Shown: one piece after another, positions 15,097-23,186 of the stretch
How the letters are laid out: every line of letters starts with the position of its first letter
Position numbering within the stretch: the first letter of the stretch is position 1
NCBI GenBank assembly: GCA_017302655.1
Contig: JAFLDE010000034.1
Span: forward strand, 1 to 37,714
DNA length: 37,714 nucleotides
From: Burkholderiales bacterium
GTDB taxonomy: Bacteria > Pseudomonadota > Gammaproteobacteria > Burkholderiales > Burkholderiaceae_C
Reading direction: 5' to 3'
Program-made: the position numbers and the translations under genes
The notes under the pieces: generated by a model
The model's input: the letters and a program-made list of their open reading frames with translations, nothing else
What the model was told of the DNA's origin: nothing
Database searches by the model: none

Positions 15097-17682
15097 ATGA
15101 CCCGTGAATCGCGCCGACCGCTTTCCCAAGTCAACCCACTGGCCCTGGCCGTGACCCTGCTGGCCTCCGGTGTGCACGCGCAGTCTGCGCAGCCCGCCAC
15201 CAGCAAGCCCGAGGCCTTAGAAACCGTCATCGTCACTGGCATTCGCGGTGCGCTGCAACTGGCCAATGATGTCAAGCGCAACGCGCCGCAGGTGATGGAC
15301 GCGATCAGCGCCGAAGACGTCGGCAAGCTGCCCGATGCCAACGTCGCCGAGGCCTTGCAGCGCGTCACCGGCGTGCAGGTCACGCGGGTTTTCGGCGAGG
15401 GCCAGTCGGTGTCCGTACGCGGCCTGCCGCTGGTGCGCGTGGAGGTCGATGGCCGTACGCTGCTTGGTTATTCCGCTCGCCTGTCGCCGCCGGAGAACGA
15501 GCAGCTCGGTCGTAACTCCGGTCTGGACACCGTGCCCTCGGGGCTCTTCGGCCGCCTGGAGGTCCGCAAGTCGCCCACTGCGGCGCAGGTCGAAGGTGGC
15601 TTGAGCGGCTCGGTGAACCTGGTCACGCCTGACCCCCTGGACTTCCGCGGCAACACCCTGGCGGTGCGTGCTGCGGCCGAGTATTCCAAGCGCGTCAACA
15701 AGGTGCAGCCGGTGGCTTCGGCCCTGATTGCGCAGCAGTTCATGGATCGCCAGTTCGGCGTGTTGCTCGCCGTTGACCACACCGAGCGCGTGACGTCGAC
15801 GCAGGCCTTCGAGCGCAACAACTTCTTCAATCGCACCGGCGCGACCAGCGATCTCAACGGCGACGGCGTGGCCGACATCAGCGGCGACCGCATGCAGTAC
15901 GAGGAATTCACCACCGACCGATCGCGCACCGGCGTCACCGCCGAAGCGCAGTGGCGGCCGAGCAAAGCGCTGGAGTTCAAGGCGGAGGCCATCTGGTCCC
16001 AGCTCAAGACCGAGCGCGAGCAGGATTTCCTGATGTGGCGCTACGCCGGTAAGGCGATCACCAACCCGGTGTTCGACGGCAATTTCATCGTCGCCGGCGA
16101 TTCGCTGGGCACGATGCAGCAGGCTGGCCTTTACCGTGCCGAACCGACCGAGAGCCGCCTGCTCGCCCTGAGCGCCAAGTGGAAGCCCTACGACGCACTG
16201 ACCATCAAGCCCGAACTGAGCATCAGCCGCGGCACCCTGGAGCAGACGATTCGTCAGATCACCATCGACTCGGTCAATGCCAATGTGCCCGGTCGCTTCG
16301 ATTACCGTGCCGGCGAAGTGCCGAGCCTGAGTCTGGGCAACTTCGATGTCACCAACATCGCCAATTACAAGCCGGCCACCAACGGCGTGCGCGCCAACCT
16401 GCTGGTGGCCAACATGGAGGAGAAGGTCGGCAAGCTCGACCTGCAGCACGCGCTGCAGGCCGGGCCCTTGACCGGGGTGTCGGCGGGCTTGCGTTGGCGC
16501 AATCTGGAGGCGCGCTCCAACGCCTACCGCAGCCAGATCACGCCGACGCTTGCGGAGATCCAGCCTTACCTGCGCGTGCGGCCGGGCGACTTCCTGCCGG
16601 ATGTCGGCGTGAGTTTCCCCCGCCCCTTCCTGACCACCGTCGCGGCGCGTGACTACATCCTGGAGCGCGCCTCGGGGGGCAAGCCGCTGCTGCCCAACGC
16701 CTCGCGGGACTACGACCTGGAGGAACGCGCCTTGGCCGCCTATGTGATGGCCGACTTCGACGGTGAGCTCTTCGGAATGGAGGTCTCGGCCAACGCCGGC
16801 CTGCGTGCCGTGCGCACTGACTTCGGCGTCAATACCCTGCTCAACGGCGTGACTCCGGTGCGCGATGAAAACCGCTACACCAACACGCTGCCCAGCGGCA
16901 ACCTGGTGCTGCATGTGAACTCCGATTTCCTGGTGCGGCTGTCCGGGTCGCGCACTCTGCAGCAGGCCGGCATTGCCGAGCTGGCGCCGTCGATCTTCGT
17001 CAACATCACCAACCGCACGGCCACCGGCGGCAACGCCAGCCTACGCCCGACCTTGTCGGACAACCTGGACCTGAGCTTCGAGCTCTACGGAAAGGGAAGC
17101 TCGTTGATCTCAGGGGCGGTGTTCAGCAAGCGCGTCAGCGATGTACAAGCCAACAGCACCGAGCTGCGCACCTTTGGCGGCTTCGAGCAACTGGGCGCGA
17201 TTCCCTACACACGCCCAGATAACGTCGGTTCGGCGCGGGTCAAAGGTCTGGAACTGGGCGTACAGCGCTTCTTTGACTTTCTGCCCGCGCCCTTCAATGG
17301 CTTCGGGGTGATTGCCAACTACACCTTATCGGACGGCGAGGGCGACGGTGGCCTGCCCCTGGTCGGCGTCTCCAAGCACAGCTACAACCTGATCGCGTTG
17401 TATGAGCGTGGCGCCTTCAGCGCCAGACTGGCTTACAACGCCCGCGACAAGGCGGCCTTCGAGTTCACTCAAGGTCGGCCCAGCTACATCGACAAGCGCT
17501 CGCAACTGGACCTGCAGTTCGGCTACGAGTTCGCCAAGGGCATGTCTTTGCAGATCCAGGCGCAAAACCTTAACCCGAAGCAGTCTGCCACGGTGGAGTT
17601 CAGCCAGATCGGCGCGGTGGCCCTCAACAGCTACGCGCTGGCCGAGACGCGCTACTCCGTCGGGCTGCGCGCCAAGTTCTGA
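15097..17682 (+). CDS. TonB-dependent receptor, Xanthomonas/Caulobacter sugar-uptake type
   Basis: An 861-residue outer-membrane receptor. After a signal peptide (core LALAVTLLASGVHAQ) comes a TonB-box-like ETVIVTGIRGALQ, then a plug domain with the phrase SAEDVGKLPDANVAEALQRV, characteristic of the TonB-Xanth-Caul group that imports carbohydrates. The plug continues to about residue 190. The rest is a beta-barrel ending in a C-terminal Phe (YSVGLRAKF), the outer-membrane insertion signal. The ATG at 15097 has GGAG seven bases upstream; a TTG at 15061 is less likely. It lies 51 bases after the 596-residue gene. It would import the uronic-acid glycan fragments that the lyase and the ABC system then process. 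Confidence 0.9.
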   Translation: MTRESRRPLSQVNPLALAVTLLASGVHAQSAQPATSKPEALETVIVTGIRGALQLANDVKRNAPQVMDAISAEDVGKLPDANVAEALQRVTGVQVTRVFGEGQSVSVRGLPLVRVEVDGRTLLGYSARLSPPENEQLGRNSGLDTVPSGLFGRLEVRKSPTAAQVEGGLSGSVNLVTPDPLDFRGNTLAVRAAAEYSKRVNKVQPVASALIAQQFMDRQFGVLLAVDHTERVTSTQAFERNNFFNRTGATSDLNGDGVADISGDRMQYEEFTTDRSRTGVTAEAQWRPSKALEFKAEAIWSQLKTEREQDFLMWRYAGKAITNPVFDGNFIVAGDSLGTMQQAGLYRAEPTESRLLALSAKWKPYDALTIKPELSISRGTLEQTIRQITIDSVNANVPGRFDYRAGEVPSLSLGNFDVTNIANYKPATNGVRANLLVANMEEKVGKLDLQHALQAGPLTGVSAGLRWRNLEARSNAYRSQITPTLAEIQPYLRVRPGDFLPDVGVSFPRPFLTTVAARDYILERASGGKPLLPNASRDYDLEERALAAYVMADFDGELFGMEVSANAGLRAVRTDFGVNTLLNGVTPVRDENRYTNTLPSGNLVLHVNSDFLVRLSGSRTLQQAGIAELAPSIFVNITNRTATGGNASLRPTLSDNLDLSFELYGKGSSLISGAVFSKRVSDVQANSTELRTFGGFEQLGAIPYTRPDNVGSARVKGLELGVQRFFDFLPAPFNGFGVIANYTLSDGEGDGGLPLVGVSKHSYNLIALYERGAFSARLAYNARDKAAFEFTQGRPSYIDKRSQLDLQFGYEFAKGMSLQIQAQNLNPKQSATVEFSQIGAVALNSYALAETRYSVGLRAKF

Positions 17683-18851
17683 TGCGACGCTGGCTTGCCC
17701 TGGCGTTGGCCGGCCTGCTGCTGAGGCCGGTGGCGGCTGAGCCCTGGCTGCGCCCCGCCGACCTCCCTTGGGCTCCGCCGGCGCTGGCTGCCGAGGCGCG
17801 CGCTGTGCTGCTGGCGCAAGCCGATGTGGCGCTTCAACTTGTGCCGCCTACGGTGCTTGACAAAACCCTGCTGCCGGCTAGCGGCGATCGTCGGGACTAC
17901 CTGAGCTTTGGTCCCTACTGGTGGCCGGACCCGACCAAGCCCGACGGTTTGCCCTATGTGCGCCGGGACGGCCAGCGCAACCCGGCGTCCGCCAACGGGA
18001 GCGATGCGGCCGCACTGGCGCGAATAGGTCGTGCTGTTGAAGTGCTCGGTCTGGCTTACGAAGCGACCGGCGACGAACGCTACGCGAGCAAGGCTGCGCA
18101 ACTCGCCAGGGTCTGGTTCCTTGACGATCAAAGAGGCATGAGGCCCAACTTCCTGCATGCGCAGGCCATCCCAGGTGTCACGTCGGGGCGCGGCATCGGC
18201 ATCATCGAAGCGCGCTGGCTGATCGCCATCAACGAAGGCCTGGCTCGGCTGGCGGGATCGATCGCCTGGGGCGAGGCCGAGCAGGCAGCGCTGCGCGAAT
18301 GGATGGCAGTTTTCTACGGCTGGTTGCGCAGCCATCCCAATGGCTTGGACGAGGAGGCCGAGCACAACAACCACGGCAGTTGGTACGACGCGCTGGTGGT
18401 CCACCTGGCCCTGGTGCTGGGGGAGCAGGGTCAGGCGCGGGAGCGACTGCGAGTGGGCCTGCAGCGCCGGCTGGAGGCGCACGTCGATCCGGACGGCAGC
18501 CAGCCGCATGAACTGGCTCGCACGCTTTCGCTGGACTACTCCCTGTTCAACCTGGAGGCCTTGGCCATTTGCGCCGAACTGGGCGAGCGCGTCGGCGTCG
18601 ACTGGTGGGGCCATGTCAGCAGCGACGGCCGCAGTCTGGCCAAGGCGCTTCGCTACCTCCTGCCTTACTTGCTGGATCCGAACAAGCCCTGGCCCCATGC
18701 GCAGCTCAAGCCTGCCGATCGCCGCCGTCTCATTCCAATGATTGCGGTTGCGGCCCGGGGGCGAGCCGATGCCGAGTTGACGGCCGCCCTGCGCGCGGCC
18801 TTACCCACGGCCGAGGCGGGCAAGCTCGGGCGCATCCTTTCAGGGTGGTGA
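17682..18851 (+). CDS. secreted alginate-lyase-family polysaccharide lyase
   Basis: A 389-residue protein with a signal peptide (LALALAGLLLRPVAAE), so periplasmic or outer-surface. The alginate_lyase (PF05426) pattern is clear: RDYLSFGPYWWPDPTKPDGL at 71-90, VRRDGQRNP, VWFLDDQRGMRPN, IPGVTSGRGIGIIEARWL, then the active-site stretch HNNHGSWYD (Asn230, His231) and Arg280 with Tyr286, matching the Asn/His/Arg/Tyr set of PL5-like lyases. These enzymes cut (1,4)-linked uronic acids by beta-elimination, leaving a 4,5-unsaturated end. Substrate could be alginate, glucuronan or another uronan; families PL5 and PL38 are both possible. Its ATG overlaps the receptor stop (TGATG), so translation is probably coupled. 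Confidence 0.85.
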   Translation: MRRWLALALAGLLLRPVAAEPWLRPADLPWAPPALAAEARAVLLAQADVALQLVPPTVLDKTLLPASGDRRDYLSFGPYWWPDPTKPDGLPYVRRDGQRNPASANGSDAAALARIGRAVEVLGLAYEATGDERYASKAAQLARVWFLDDQRGMRPNFLHAQAIPGVTSGRGIGIIEARWLIAINEGLARLAGSIAWGEAEQAALREWMAVFYGWLRSHPNGLDEEAEHNNHGSWYDALVVHLALVLGEQGQARERLRVGLQRRLEAHVDPDGSQPHELARTLSLDYSLFNLEALAICAELGERVGVDWWGHVSSDGRSLAKALRYLLPYLLDPNKPWPHAQLKPADRRRLIPMIAVAARGRADAELTAALRAALPTAEAGKLGRILSGW

Positions 18852-18854
18852 CCG

Positions 18855-19568
18855 TCAACCAAACAACCCCGTGAAGCGGCCCTCGGCATCGCCGGCGAAC
18901 AGCTGGGCCGCCCAGTCGGCCTCGCGTTGTGCGATCAGTTCGAGAAAGGTCTGCGCACCTCCCATGGCCTTGAAGGTGTCGAAGCCGCACTCCAGGAAGG
19001 CCTGAAGCTCCCCTAGGCCGGCCATCTGCGCGGGCCTGCGCATCATGTGCAGCATGCCGCGCAGGAGGGGCTTGCGGGTGTAGATGTCGAGCGCTCGGCC
19101 CACGGCCAGCACCAGTTCTACCTGCTGTGCTCGTGCCGCGGGTTCCCCCACGCGGCACCAAGCCTGTACGTAGTCGGCTGGCGAAAACCTGGCAGGCACT
19201 TGTTCGGCCATGCGCGTGTCCAGGCGCTCGGACAGCGCATGCAGCGCGCCCAGGTGCGCCACGGTCTGCACCACCTCGGCAGGAAACAGGCGCACCAGCG
19301 GCCGGACGATGCGCTGGAACTGCGCGTCGCGGCGCGTGAAGTCGCGCGGCCCGTAGAGCTCTTCAAGGAAGAAGCGCGCGGCGCCGCCGAAGCGCGGATG
19401 CGCCAGCAGGTCGTGATACCCGCGCCGGAAGCGATCCTGCTGAAAGGTCTTGAGCGCCAGCACGCGCTCGGCCAAGCCTGGCGTCCCGGCGCGGTGCGCG
19501 CGCTCTCGCGCCACTGCGTCCAGGTCGTCGTGAATGGCTTGGCCGATGGAAGCTTGCGGGTCCTGCAT
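18855..19568 (-). CDS. FFLEELY-motif conserved protein
   Basis: A 237-residue, mostly helical, soluble protein carrying FFLEELYGPRDFTRRD near residue 67, the motif by which this proteobacterial family is named. Other conserved-looking parts are LALKTFQQDRFRRGYHDLL and ECGFDTFKAMGGAQTFL near the end. No catalytic motif, signal peptide or membrane segment is visible. It follows the hppD gene by 12 bases on the same strand and is probably cotranscribed. Function is unknown. It ends three bases from the lyase stop on the other strand. Confidence 0.8.
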   Translation of the reverse strand: MQDPQASIGQAIHDDLDAVARERAHRAGTPGLAERVLALKTFQQDRFRRGYHDLLAHPRFGGAARFFLEELYGPRDFTRRDAQFQRIVRPLVRLFPAEVVQTVAHLGALHALSERLDTRMAEQVPARFSPADYVQAWCRVGEPAARAQQVELVLAVGRALDIYTRKPLLRGMLHMMRRPAQMAGLGELQAFLECGFDTFKAMGGAQTFLELIAQREADWAAQLFAGDAEGRFTGLFG

Positions 19569-19580
19569 GACCCGCCATTC

Positions 19581-20717
19581 TTAGGCCGGCGTCTTCTCAT
19601 CCTTTAGAACGCCGCGTCGAATCTGGTCGAGCTCGATGCTCTCGAACAGGGCCTGGAAGTTGCCCTCGCCGAAGCCCTCGTTGCCCTTGCGCTGGATGAC
19701 CTCGAAGAAGATCGGCCCGATCACTTCCTTGGTGAAGATCTGCAGCAGCAGCTCCTTCTCGGCGCCCAGATGCGCGGCGCCGTCGATGAGGATTCGCAGG
19801 CGGCGCAGTTCGTCGAGCTGCTCGCCGTGGCCGGGCAGGCGCTTGTCGATGAGGTCGAAGTAGGTCTCGATGGTGTCCTGGAACTGCACGCCGGCGGTCT
19901 TCATGCCATCGACCGTGCGGTAAATGTCCGGGGTGGACAGCGCGATGTGCTGGATGCCTTCGCCGTTGTAAAGATGCAGGTACTCGGCGATCTGGCTCTT
20001 GTCGTCGCTGCTCTCGTTGATCGGGATGCGGATCTTGCCGCAGGGGCTGGTCATGGCCTTGCTCTTCAGGCCGGTGAGCTTGCCCTCGATGTCGAAGTAG
20101 CGCACCTCGCGGAAATTGAACAGGCGCTCGTAGAAGTCCGCCCACTCCTTCATGCGCCCGCGGTAGACGTTGTGCGTGAGGTGGTCGATCTCGAGCAGGC
20201 GGTGGCCGGGCACTTCGCTGGGCACTGCGTGGCCCTCGGCATCCAGCAGGGGCACGAAGTCGACGTCGTAGATGCTGATGTTGCCGATCTGACCGGGTTG
20301 GCCGCCGTCCTTGCCATGCCAGCGGTCGACGAAGTAGATGAGCGAGTCGCCGATGCCCTTGATGGCCGGGATGTTCAGCTCCATCGGGCCGGTCTTGTTG
20401 TCGAAGCCCCAGGCTCCCAGTTCCAGCGCGCGCTGGTAGGCAAACGCGGCGTCCTTCACACGGAAGGCAATGGCGCACACGCAAGGCCCATGCAGACGCG
20501 CGAAGCGCTGTGCGAAGGATTGCTCTTCGGCGTTGACGATGAAGTTGATCCCGCCTTGGCGATAGAGCAGCACGTTTTTGTGCCGGTGCCGGGCCACCGC
20601 GCGGAAGCCCATGGTTTCAAACAGCTTGCCCAACGCCACCGGATCGGGGGCGGCGAACTCGACGAACTCGAAGCCGTCGGTCTGCATTGGGTTGTCCCAG
20701 GGGGTGAAAGCGGCCAC
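19581..20717 (-). CDS. hppD: 4-hydroxyphenylpyruvate dioxygenase
   Basis: A 378-residue two-domain VOC-fold iron enzyme. The iron ligands are His179 (IDHLTHNVYRG), His257 (GIQHIALST) and Glu339 (GPIFFEVIQR), the same 2-His-1-Glu set as other HPPDs. The product-like end GFGEGNFQALFESIELDQ is typical. It turns 4-hydroxyphenylpyruvate into homogentisate in tyrosine breakdown. The GTG at 20717, with AGGAG six bases before it, gives the Burkholderiales-like N-terminus MAAFTPWDNPMQTDGFEF and is preferred to the longer frame; an ATG at 20687 is an alternative. The 111 bases upstream, up to the HDOD gene, would hold its promoter. hmgA is not in the window. Confidence 0.95.
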   Translation of the reverse strand: MAAFTPWDNPMQTDGFEFVEFAAPDPVALGKLFETMGFRAVARHRHKNVLLYRQGGINFIVNAEEQSFAQRFARLHGPCVCAIAFRVKDAAFAYQRALELGAWGFDNKTGPMELNIPAIKGIGDSLIYFVDRWHGKDGGQPGQIGNISIYDVDFVPLLDAEGHAVPSEVPGHRLLEIDHLTHNVYRGRMKEWADFYERLFNFREVRYFDIEGKLTGLKSKAMTSPCGKIRIPINESSDDKSQIAEYLHLYNGEGIQHIALSTPDIYRTVDGMKTAGVQFQDTIETYFDLIDKRLPGHGEQLDELRRLRILIDGAAHLGAEKELLLQIFTKEVIGPIFFEVIQRKGNEGFGEGNFQALFESIELDQIRRGVLKDEKTPA

Positions 20718-20828
20718 GGCGGTCTCCTCGCAGATGAAGCGCGAGACTGTAGGCCGATGGCCGGGAAAGATGTGTGCATCCTCGGCTTGCAGGCGACCGC
20801 TGCGGCGCAAGAACCGTGCGGCCTGGGC

Positions 20829-21686
20829 TCAGTAAGTCGTGTTCACCGGCGGCAGCGGTTCGCCGAGGATGTCGTGCAACAAGCGCAGCGTGGGTTCATG
20901 ACCGAGGTTGAGCAACGCGCCCACGTCGCGCACGTCATCCGGCAGAGCGGCGTTGTCCCAGCCCTCCGCGGTGTGTCTGGCCAACCGGGTGGCGTAGAGC
21001 ACGCAAAGCTCGGAGGCATCGGGGGTTCGCGTCTTGTCGTTGCTGAAGTGGGCCAGGGTTTGAGGCAGGTGCCAGGCCTTCATCAAGGCTTGCTGCAGGT
21101 CGGCCAACTCGACGCCCAGCACTTCCTTCTGCACGCGGCTTGAGCGCAGGCTCGCGTCCATCCGCTGGCGCAGGCGAATCTGCAACATCAGTGACGGCGC
21201 CTCACACCACATCAGCAACTCGGCAAAGTCGTGCAGCAGCGCAGCGCCATGGATGAGTTGGGCGTCCGGGTCCATCCGGTGCGCGGCAAACCCCAGCGCA
21301 AAGCGTGCGGCACGTTCGCTGCGGCTGAACACGGCATCGGCACCATCGAGCGCGTCCGGTCCGCCGGCCAGCACGGTTTCGATGGAGGTCTGCGGGCCAA
21401 AGGCGGCAAAGAAGGGGGTGATGCCCATCAGCACCACCGCGGTGGTGGTGGTCTCGATTTCACCGCTGCGGCGCTCACGGCCCAGACTGGCCGCATGGCG
21501 CAGCACCTTCAGCGTCATCAAGGGGTCATTGGCGAAGGTCTCCCCAATCAGGTGCGCGTCCACGTCGTCTTCATTGGCGCGCAGCAACTCCAGTTGTTCC
21601 GCACTGTGCGCGAGCACCGGGAAGTCGTAGTCGCGGAAATGCTGAACCCAGGCCTCCAGGCTGTGCAGCGGACGGAGCAGGGGCAT
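20829..21686 (-). CDS. HDOD-domain protein
   Basis: A 285-residue soluble protein. The HDOD core runs from about residue 20 to 220, with LIGETFANDPLMTLKVLRHA (HDOD first helices) and HGAALLHDFAELLMW (the degenerate HD-like motif). HDOD proteins usually act in signalling or stress control, often binding nucleotides or partners rather than hydrolysing phosphodiesters. It stands alone here: a terminator precedes it and hppD follows after 111 bases on the same strand. The start at 21686 gives MPLLRPLHSLEAWVQHF. Its partner is unknown. Confidence 0.8.
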   Translation of the reverse strand: MPLLRPLHSLEAWVQHFRDYDFPVLAHSAEQLELLRANEDDVDAHLIGETFANDPLMTLKVLRHAASLGRERRSGEIETTTTAVVLMGITPFFAAFGPQTSIETVLAGGPDALDGADAVFSRSERAARFALGFAAHRMDPDAQLIHGAALLHDFAELLMWCEAPSLMLQIRLRQRMDASLRSSRVQKEVLGVELADLQQALMKAWHLPQTLAHFSNDKTRTPDASELCVLYATRLARHTAEGWDNAALPDDVRDVGALLNLGHEPTLRLLHDILGEPLPPVNTTY

Positions 21687-21704
21687 AGGCGGCGACGTGA
21701 AAAA

Positions 21705-21732
21705 GGGCGACGCCTGATGTTAGGCGCCGCCC
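21705..21732 (-). terminator. rho-independent terminator after the 91-residue gene
   Basis: On the minus strand an 11-base-pair stem with one mismatch (GGGCGGCGCCT / AGGCGTCGCCC) and a six-base loop AACATC is followed directly by TTTTTC. It sits 20 bases after the stop of the 91-residue gene and 18 bases before the HDOD gene start, separating the two transcripts. Confidence 0.8.
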
Positions 21733-21751
21733 CTCGGAAAGGAATCAGGAA

Positions 21752-22027
21752 TTACAGGCGGTCGAGGCCGCGAACAAAGGTGAACTGACGCTCCCCGTTC
21801 ATGTAGACCACGGCGAAGCCGGTGTGCGGATCGCGCACGACTTCGATCTGGCTGGGACCCACGGGCACGCTGATGCGTTCTTCGGGGTACTCCAGCGCGT
21901 AGGCGCGCTGATCCAGCCAGCGACTGGCGGTCTGCAGACCGCGCGCGAGCGCGCGGCGCAAAGGGGAGATGCGGATGGAAGCCTGGGTCGGCGTGGCCAG
22001 TCCGAAGGGGGCAGCGTGAGCGTTCAT
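21752..22027 (-). CDS. small conserved-looking protein of unknown function
   Basis: A 91-residue protein. The N-terminal part is basic and Ala-rich. The C-terminal half reads as a small beta-hairpin-like unit (ISVPVGPSQIEVVRD, then TGFAVVYMNGERQFTFVRGL). No signal peptide or membrane segment. Coding is supported by a good terminator just downstream, a purine-rich stretch AGAGAGAAG before the ATG and a like-strand small ORF 30 bases upstream. I do not recognise the family. Confidence 0.65.
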   Translation of the reverse strand: MNAHAAPFGLATPTQASIRISPLRRALARGLQTASRWLDQRAYALEYPEERISVPVGPSQIEVVRDPHTGFAVVYMNGERQFTFVRGLDRL

Positions 22028-22057
22028 GGTCTTCTCTCTGGCGACCTCGGTCGCGAT

Positions 22058-22243
22058 TCAGTCGGTCGTGGGCGGGTGCGTGAGCTGGCGGATCTCGCCG
22101 CGCAGCGCCTGTTGGGCGGCTTGCCGGGCATGCGGAGGCTGGTGCTTGCCCGCCTGTCGCCGCTGGCCGTGGGCCGCAAAGGGGTTTCGCGGTTTGCAGA
22201 CCGGCACGAAGAGGGCCGGGCGCGGTGAAGTGAACTGGGGCAT
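22058..22243 (-). CDS. small basic protein of unknown function
   Basis: A 61-residue ORF beginning MPQFTSPRPALFVPVCKPRNP and rich in Arg, Gln and His in its second half. The ATG at 22243 has AGGAG six bases upstream, an ideal spacing; the other in-frame ATG at 22249 abuts the AGGAG and is less likely. It probably forms a two-gene unit with the 91-residue gene, which starts 30 bases after it and ends in the terminator at 21705. No domain recognised. The basic composition would allow nucleic-acid binding, but that is a guess. Confidence 0.5.
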   Translation of the reverse strand: MPQFTSPRPALFVPVCKPRNPFAAHGQRRQAGKHQPPHARQAAQQALRGEIRQLTHPPTTD

Positions 22244-22312
22244 GGGCATCTCCTGTTGACCAAGCTAGATAAACGAGGCGCGGATGATAAATAAACGTTG
22301 CGCAAGAAAGCA

Positions 22313-22329
22313 AGGCCCGCCAAGGGCCT
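22313..22329 (-). terminator. possible terminator after the DNA-binding-like gene
   Basis: AGGCCC and GGGCCT pair perfectly around a five-base loop. On the minus strand the stem is followed by the T-rich but interrupted TTGCTTTCTTG. It lies about 155 bases after the stop of the gene ending at 22486 and before the small ORF at 22243. The T-tract is imperfect. Confidence 0.4.
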
Positions 22330-22485
22330 CAAACAGGGGGTGCGGCGCGGCCGCCACAAGGTGCGCTTCCGGTGCGGTTTCGGAGGGGCCTCGGGATGCG
22401 CCCTGCCTCGGCCAAGCCGCCATGGCGGGCCGCCTCTGCCTCAGGAGCGGGGCGGTGTGGGCTCCGTTGGGTCGAACAGCCCGCG

Positions 22486-23121
22486 CTACTTCTTGCGCGG
22501 CTTCAGCGGCGCCACGCCCGCAGCCAACTGCTGCCAGGCGTCGGGAGCCGGGGCTCGCACACTGGCGGTGGCAGGGCCGGCCGGCGCAGGCTTGGCAGGC
22601 GCAGCCAGAGGGCTGGCGGCGGGCGACGGCGCGGGCGCCAGCACCTCGCCGAGCAAGTCCAGCAGGCGCGTGCGCGCGCGCTGAGGGTGGCGGCGGTAGT
22701 AGGTGAGCACCAGACCGACGATGAAGCGTTCGTCGTCGTCCTGGGGCGCGCTGAACGAGGCTTCCGCCGGCACCGGTGTTGGCTGGGTGCCCGTCGCCAT
22801 GGCGAAGGGGCTGCGGGTCACCGGCCCGGGGGCGCTCGGCGCATGCGCGCCATGCTCCTGGTCCATCCAGAAGGCCGGCTTGTGGCAGCACTGCTCGAAC
22901 TGGCGTGCCAGGCGCTCCCCAATCTGCCTTGAGCGACTCTTGATCTGGCTCCAATAGCTGGGCTGGATCTGCAGGCGCTCCGCAAAGCGGCGCTCCAGTC
23001 CGCGCAGCACGGCGGCATCGGGGTGTCTGACGGTGGCGTGCACGAATTCGTCGAACAGGCGCAAGGCGTTGTCCAGGCGAATCCGCGCCACGTCGCGGGG
23101 CGCGGTCGGCATGGGCGGCAA
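22486..23121 (-). CDS. putative DNA-binding protein with a Pro/Ala-rich tail
   Basis: A 211-residue protein. Residues 10-90 contain a helical unit with IQPSYWSQIKSRSRQIGERL then ARQFEQCCHKPAFWMDQEH, which resembles phage-repressor-like helix-turn-helix proteins (the usual motif is I-x-R-x-x-E-x-x-x-x-KPxGWMD). A middle helical part (ERFIVGLVLTYYRRHPQRARTRLLDLL) and a long Pro/Ala-rich low-complexity tail follow, ending in a basic LKPRKK. DNA binding is inferred from the motif. Two nearby ATGs (23121 and 23112) are possible. It is divergent from the SRPBCC gene. Confidence 0.65.
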   Translation of the reverse strand: MPPMPTAPRDVARIRLDNALRLFDEFVHATVRHPDAAVLRGLERRFAERLQIQPSYWSQIKSRSRQIGERLARQFEQCCHKPAFWMDQEHGAHAPSAPGPVTRSPFAMATGTQPTPVPAEASFSAPQDDDERFIVGLVLTYYRRHPQRARTRLLDLLGEVLAPAPSPAASPLAAPAKPAPAGPATASVRAPAPDAWQQLAAGVAPLKPRKK

Positions 23122-23186
23122 TGATAAATGGCACTTGCCTGGGACTAGCCCCAGAATGCCGGCCTCCCACCCTAACGGAGCCTGCG

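Noticed and set aside
22280-22300. Third possible LacI operator (AATAAACGTTGCGC)
   Set aside because: Only the left half matches the two real sites; the right half breaks the palindrome and no locus gene is nearby.
21720-22313. 197-codon minus-strand frame across the two small genes
   Set aside because: Arg/Pro/Ala-rich shadow composition; it crosses the terminator at 21705-21732 and both small ORFs, which have better starts.
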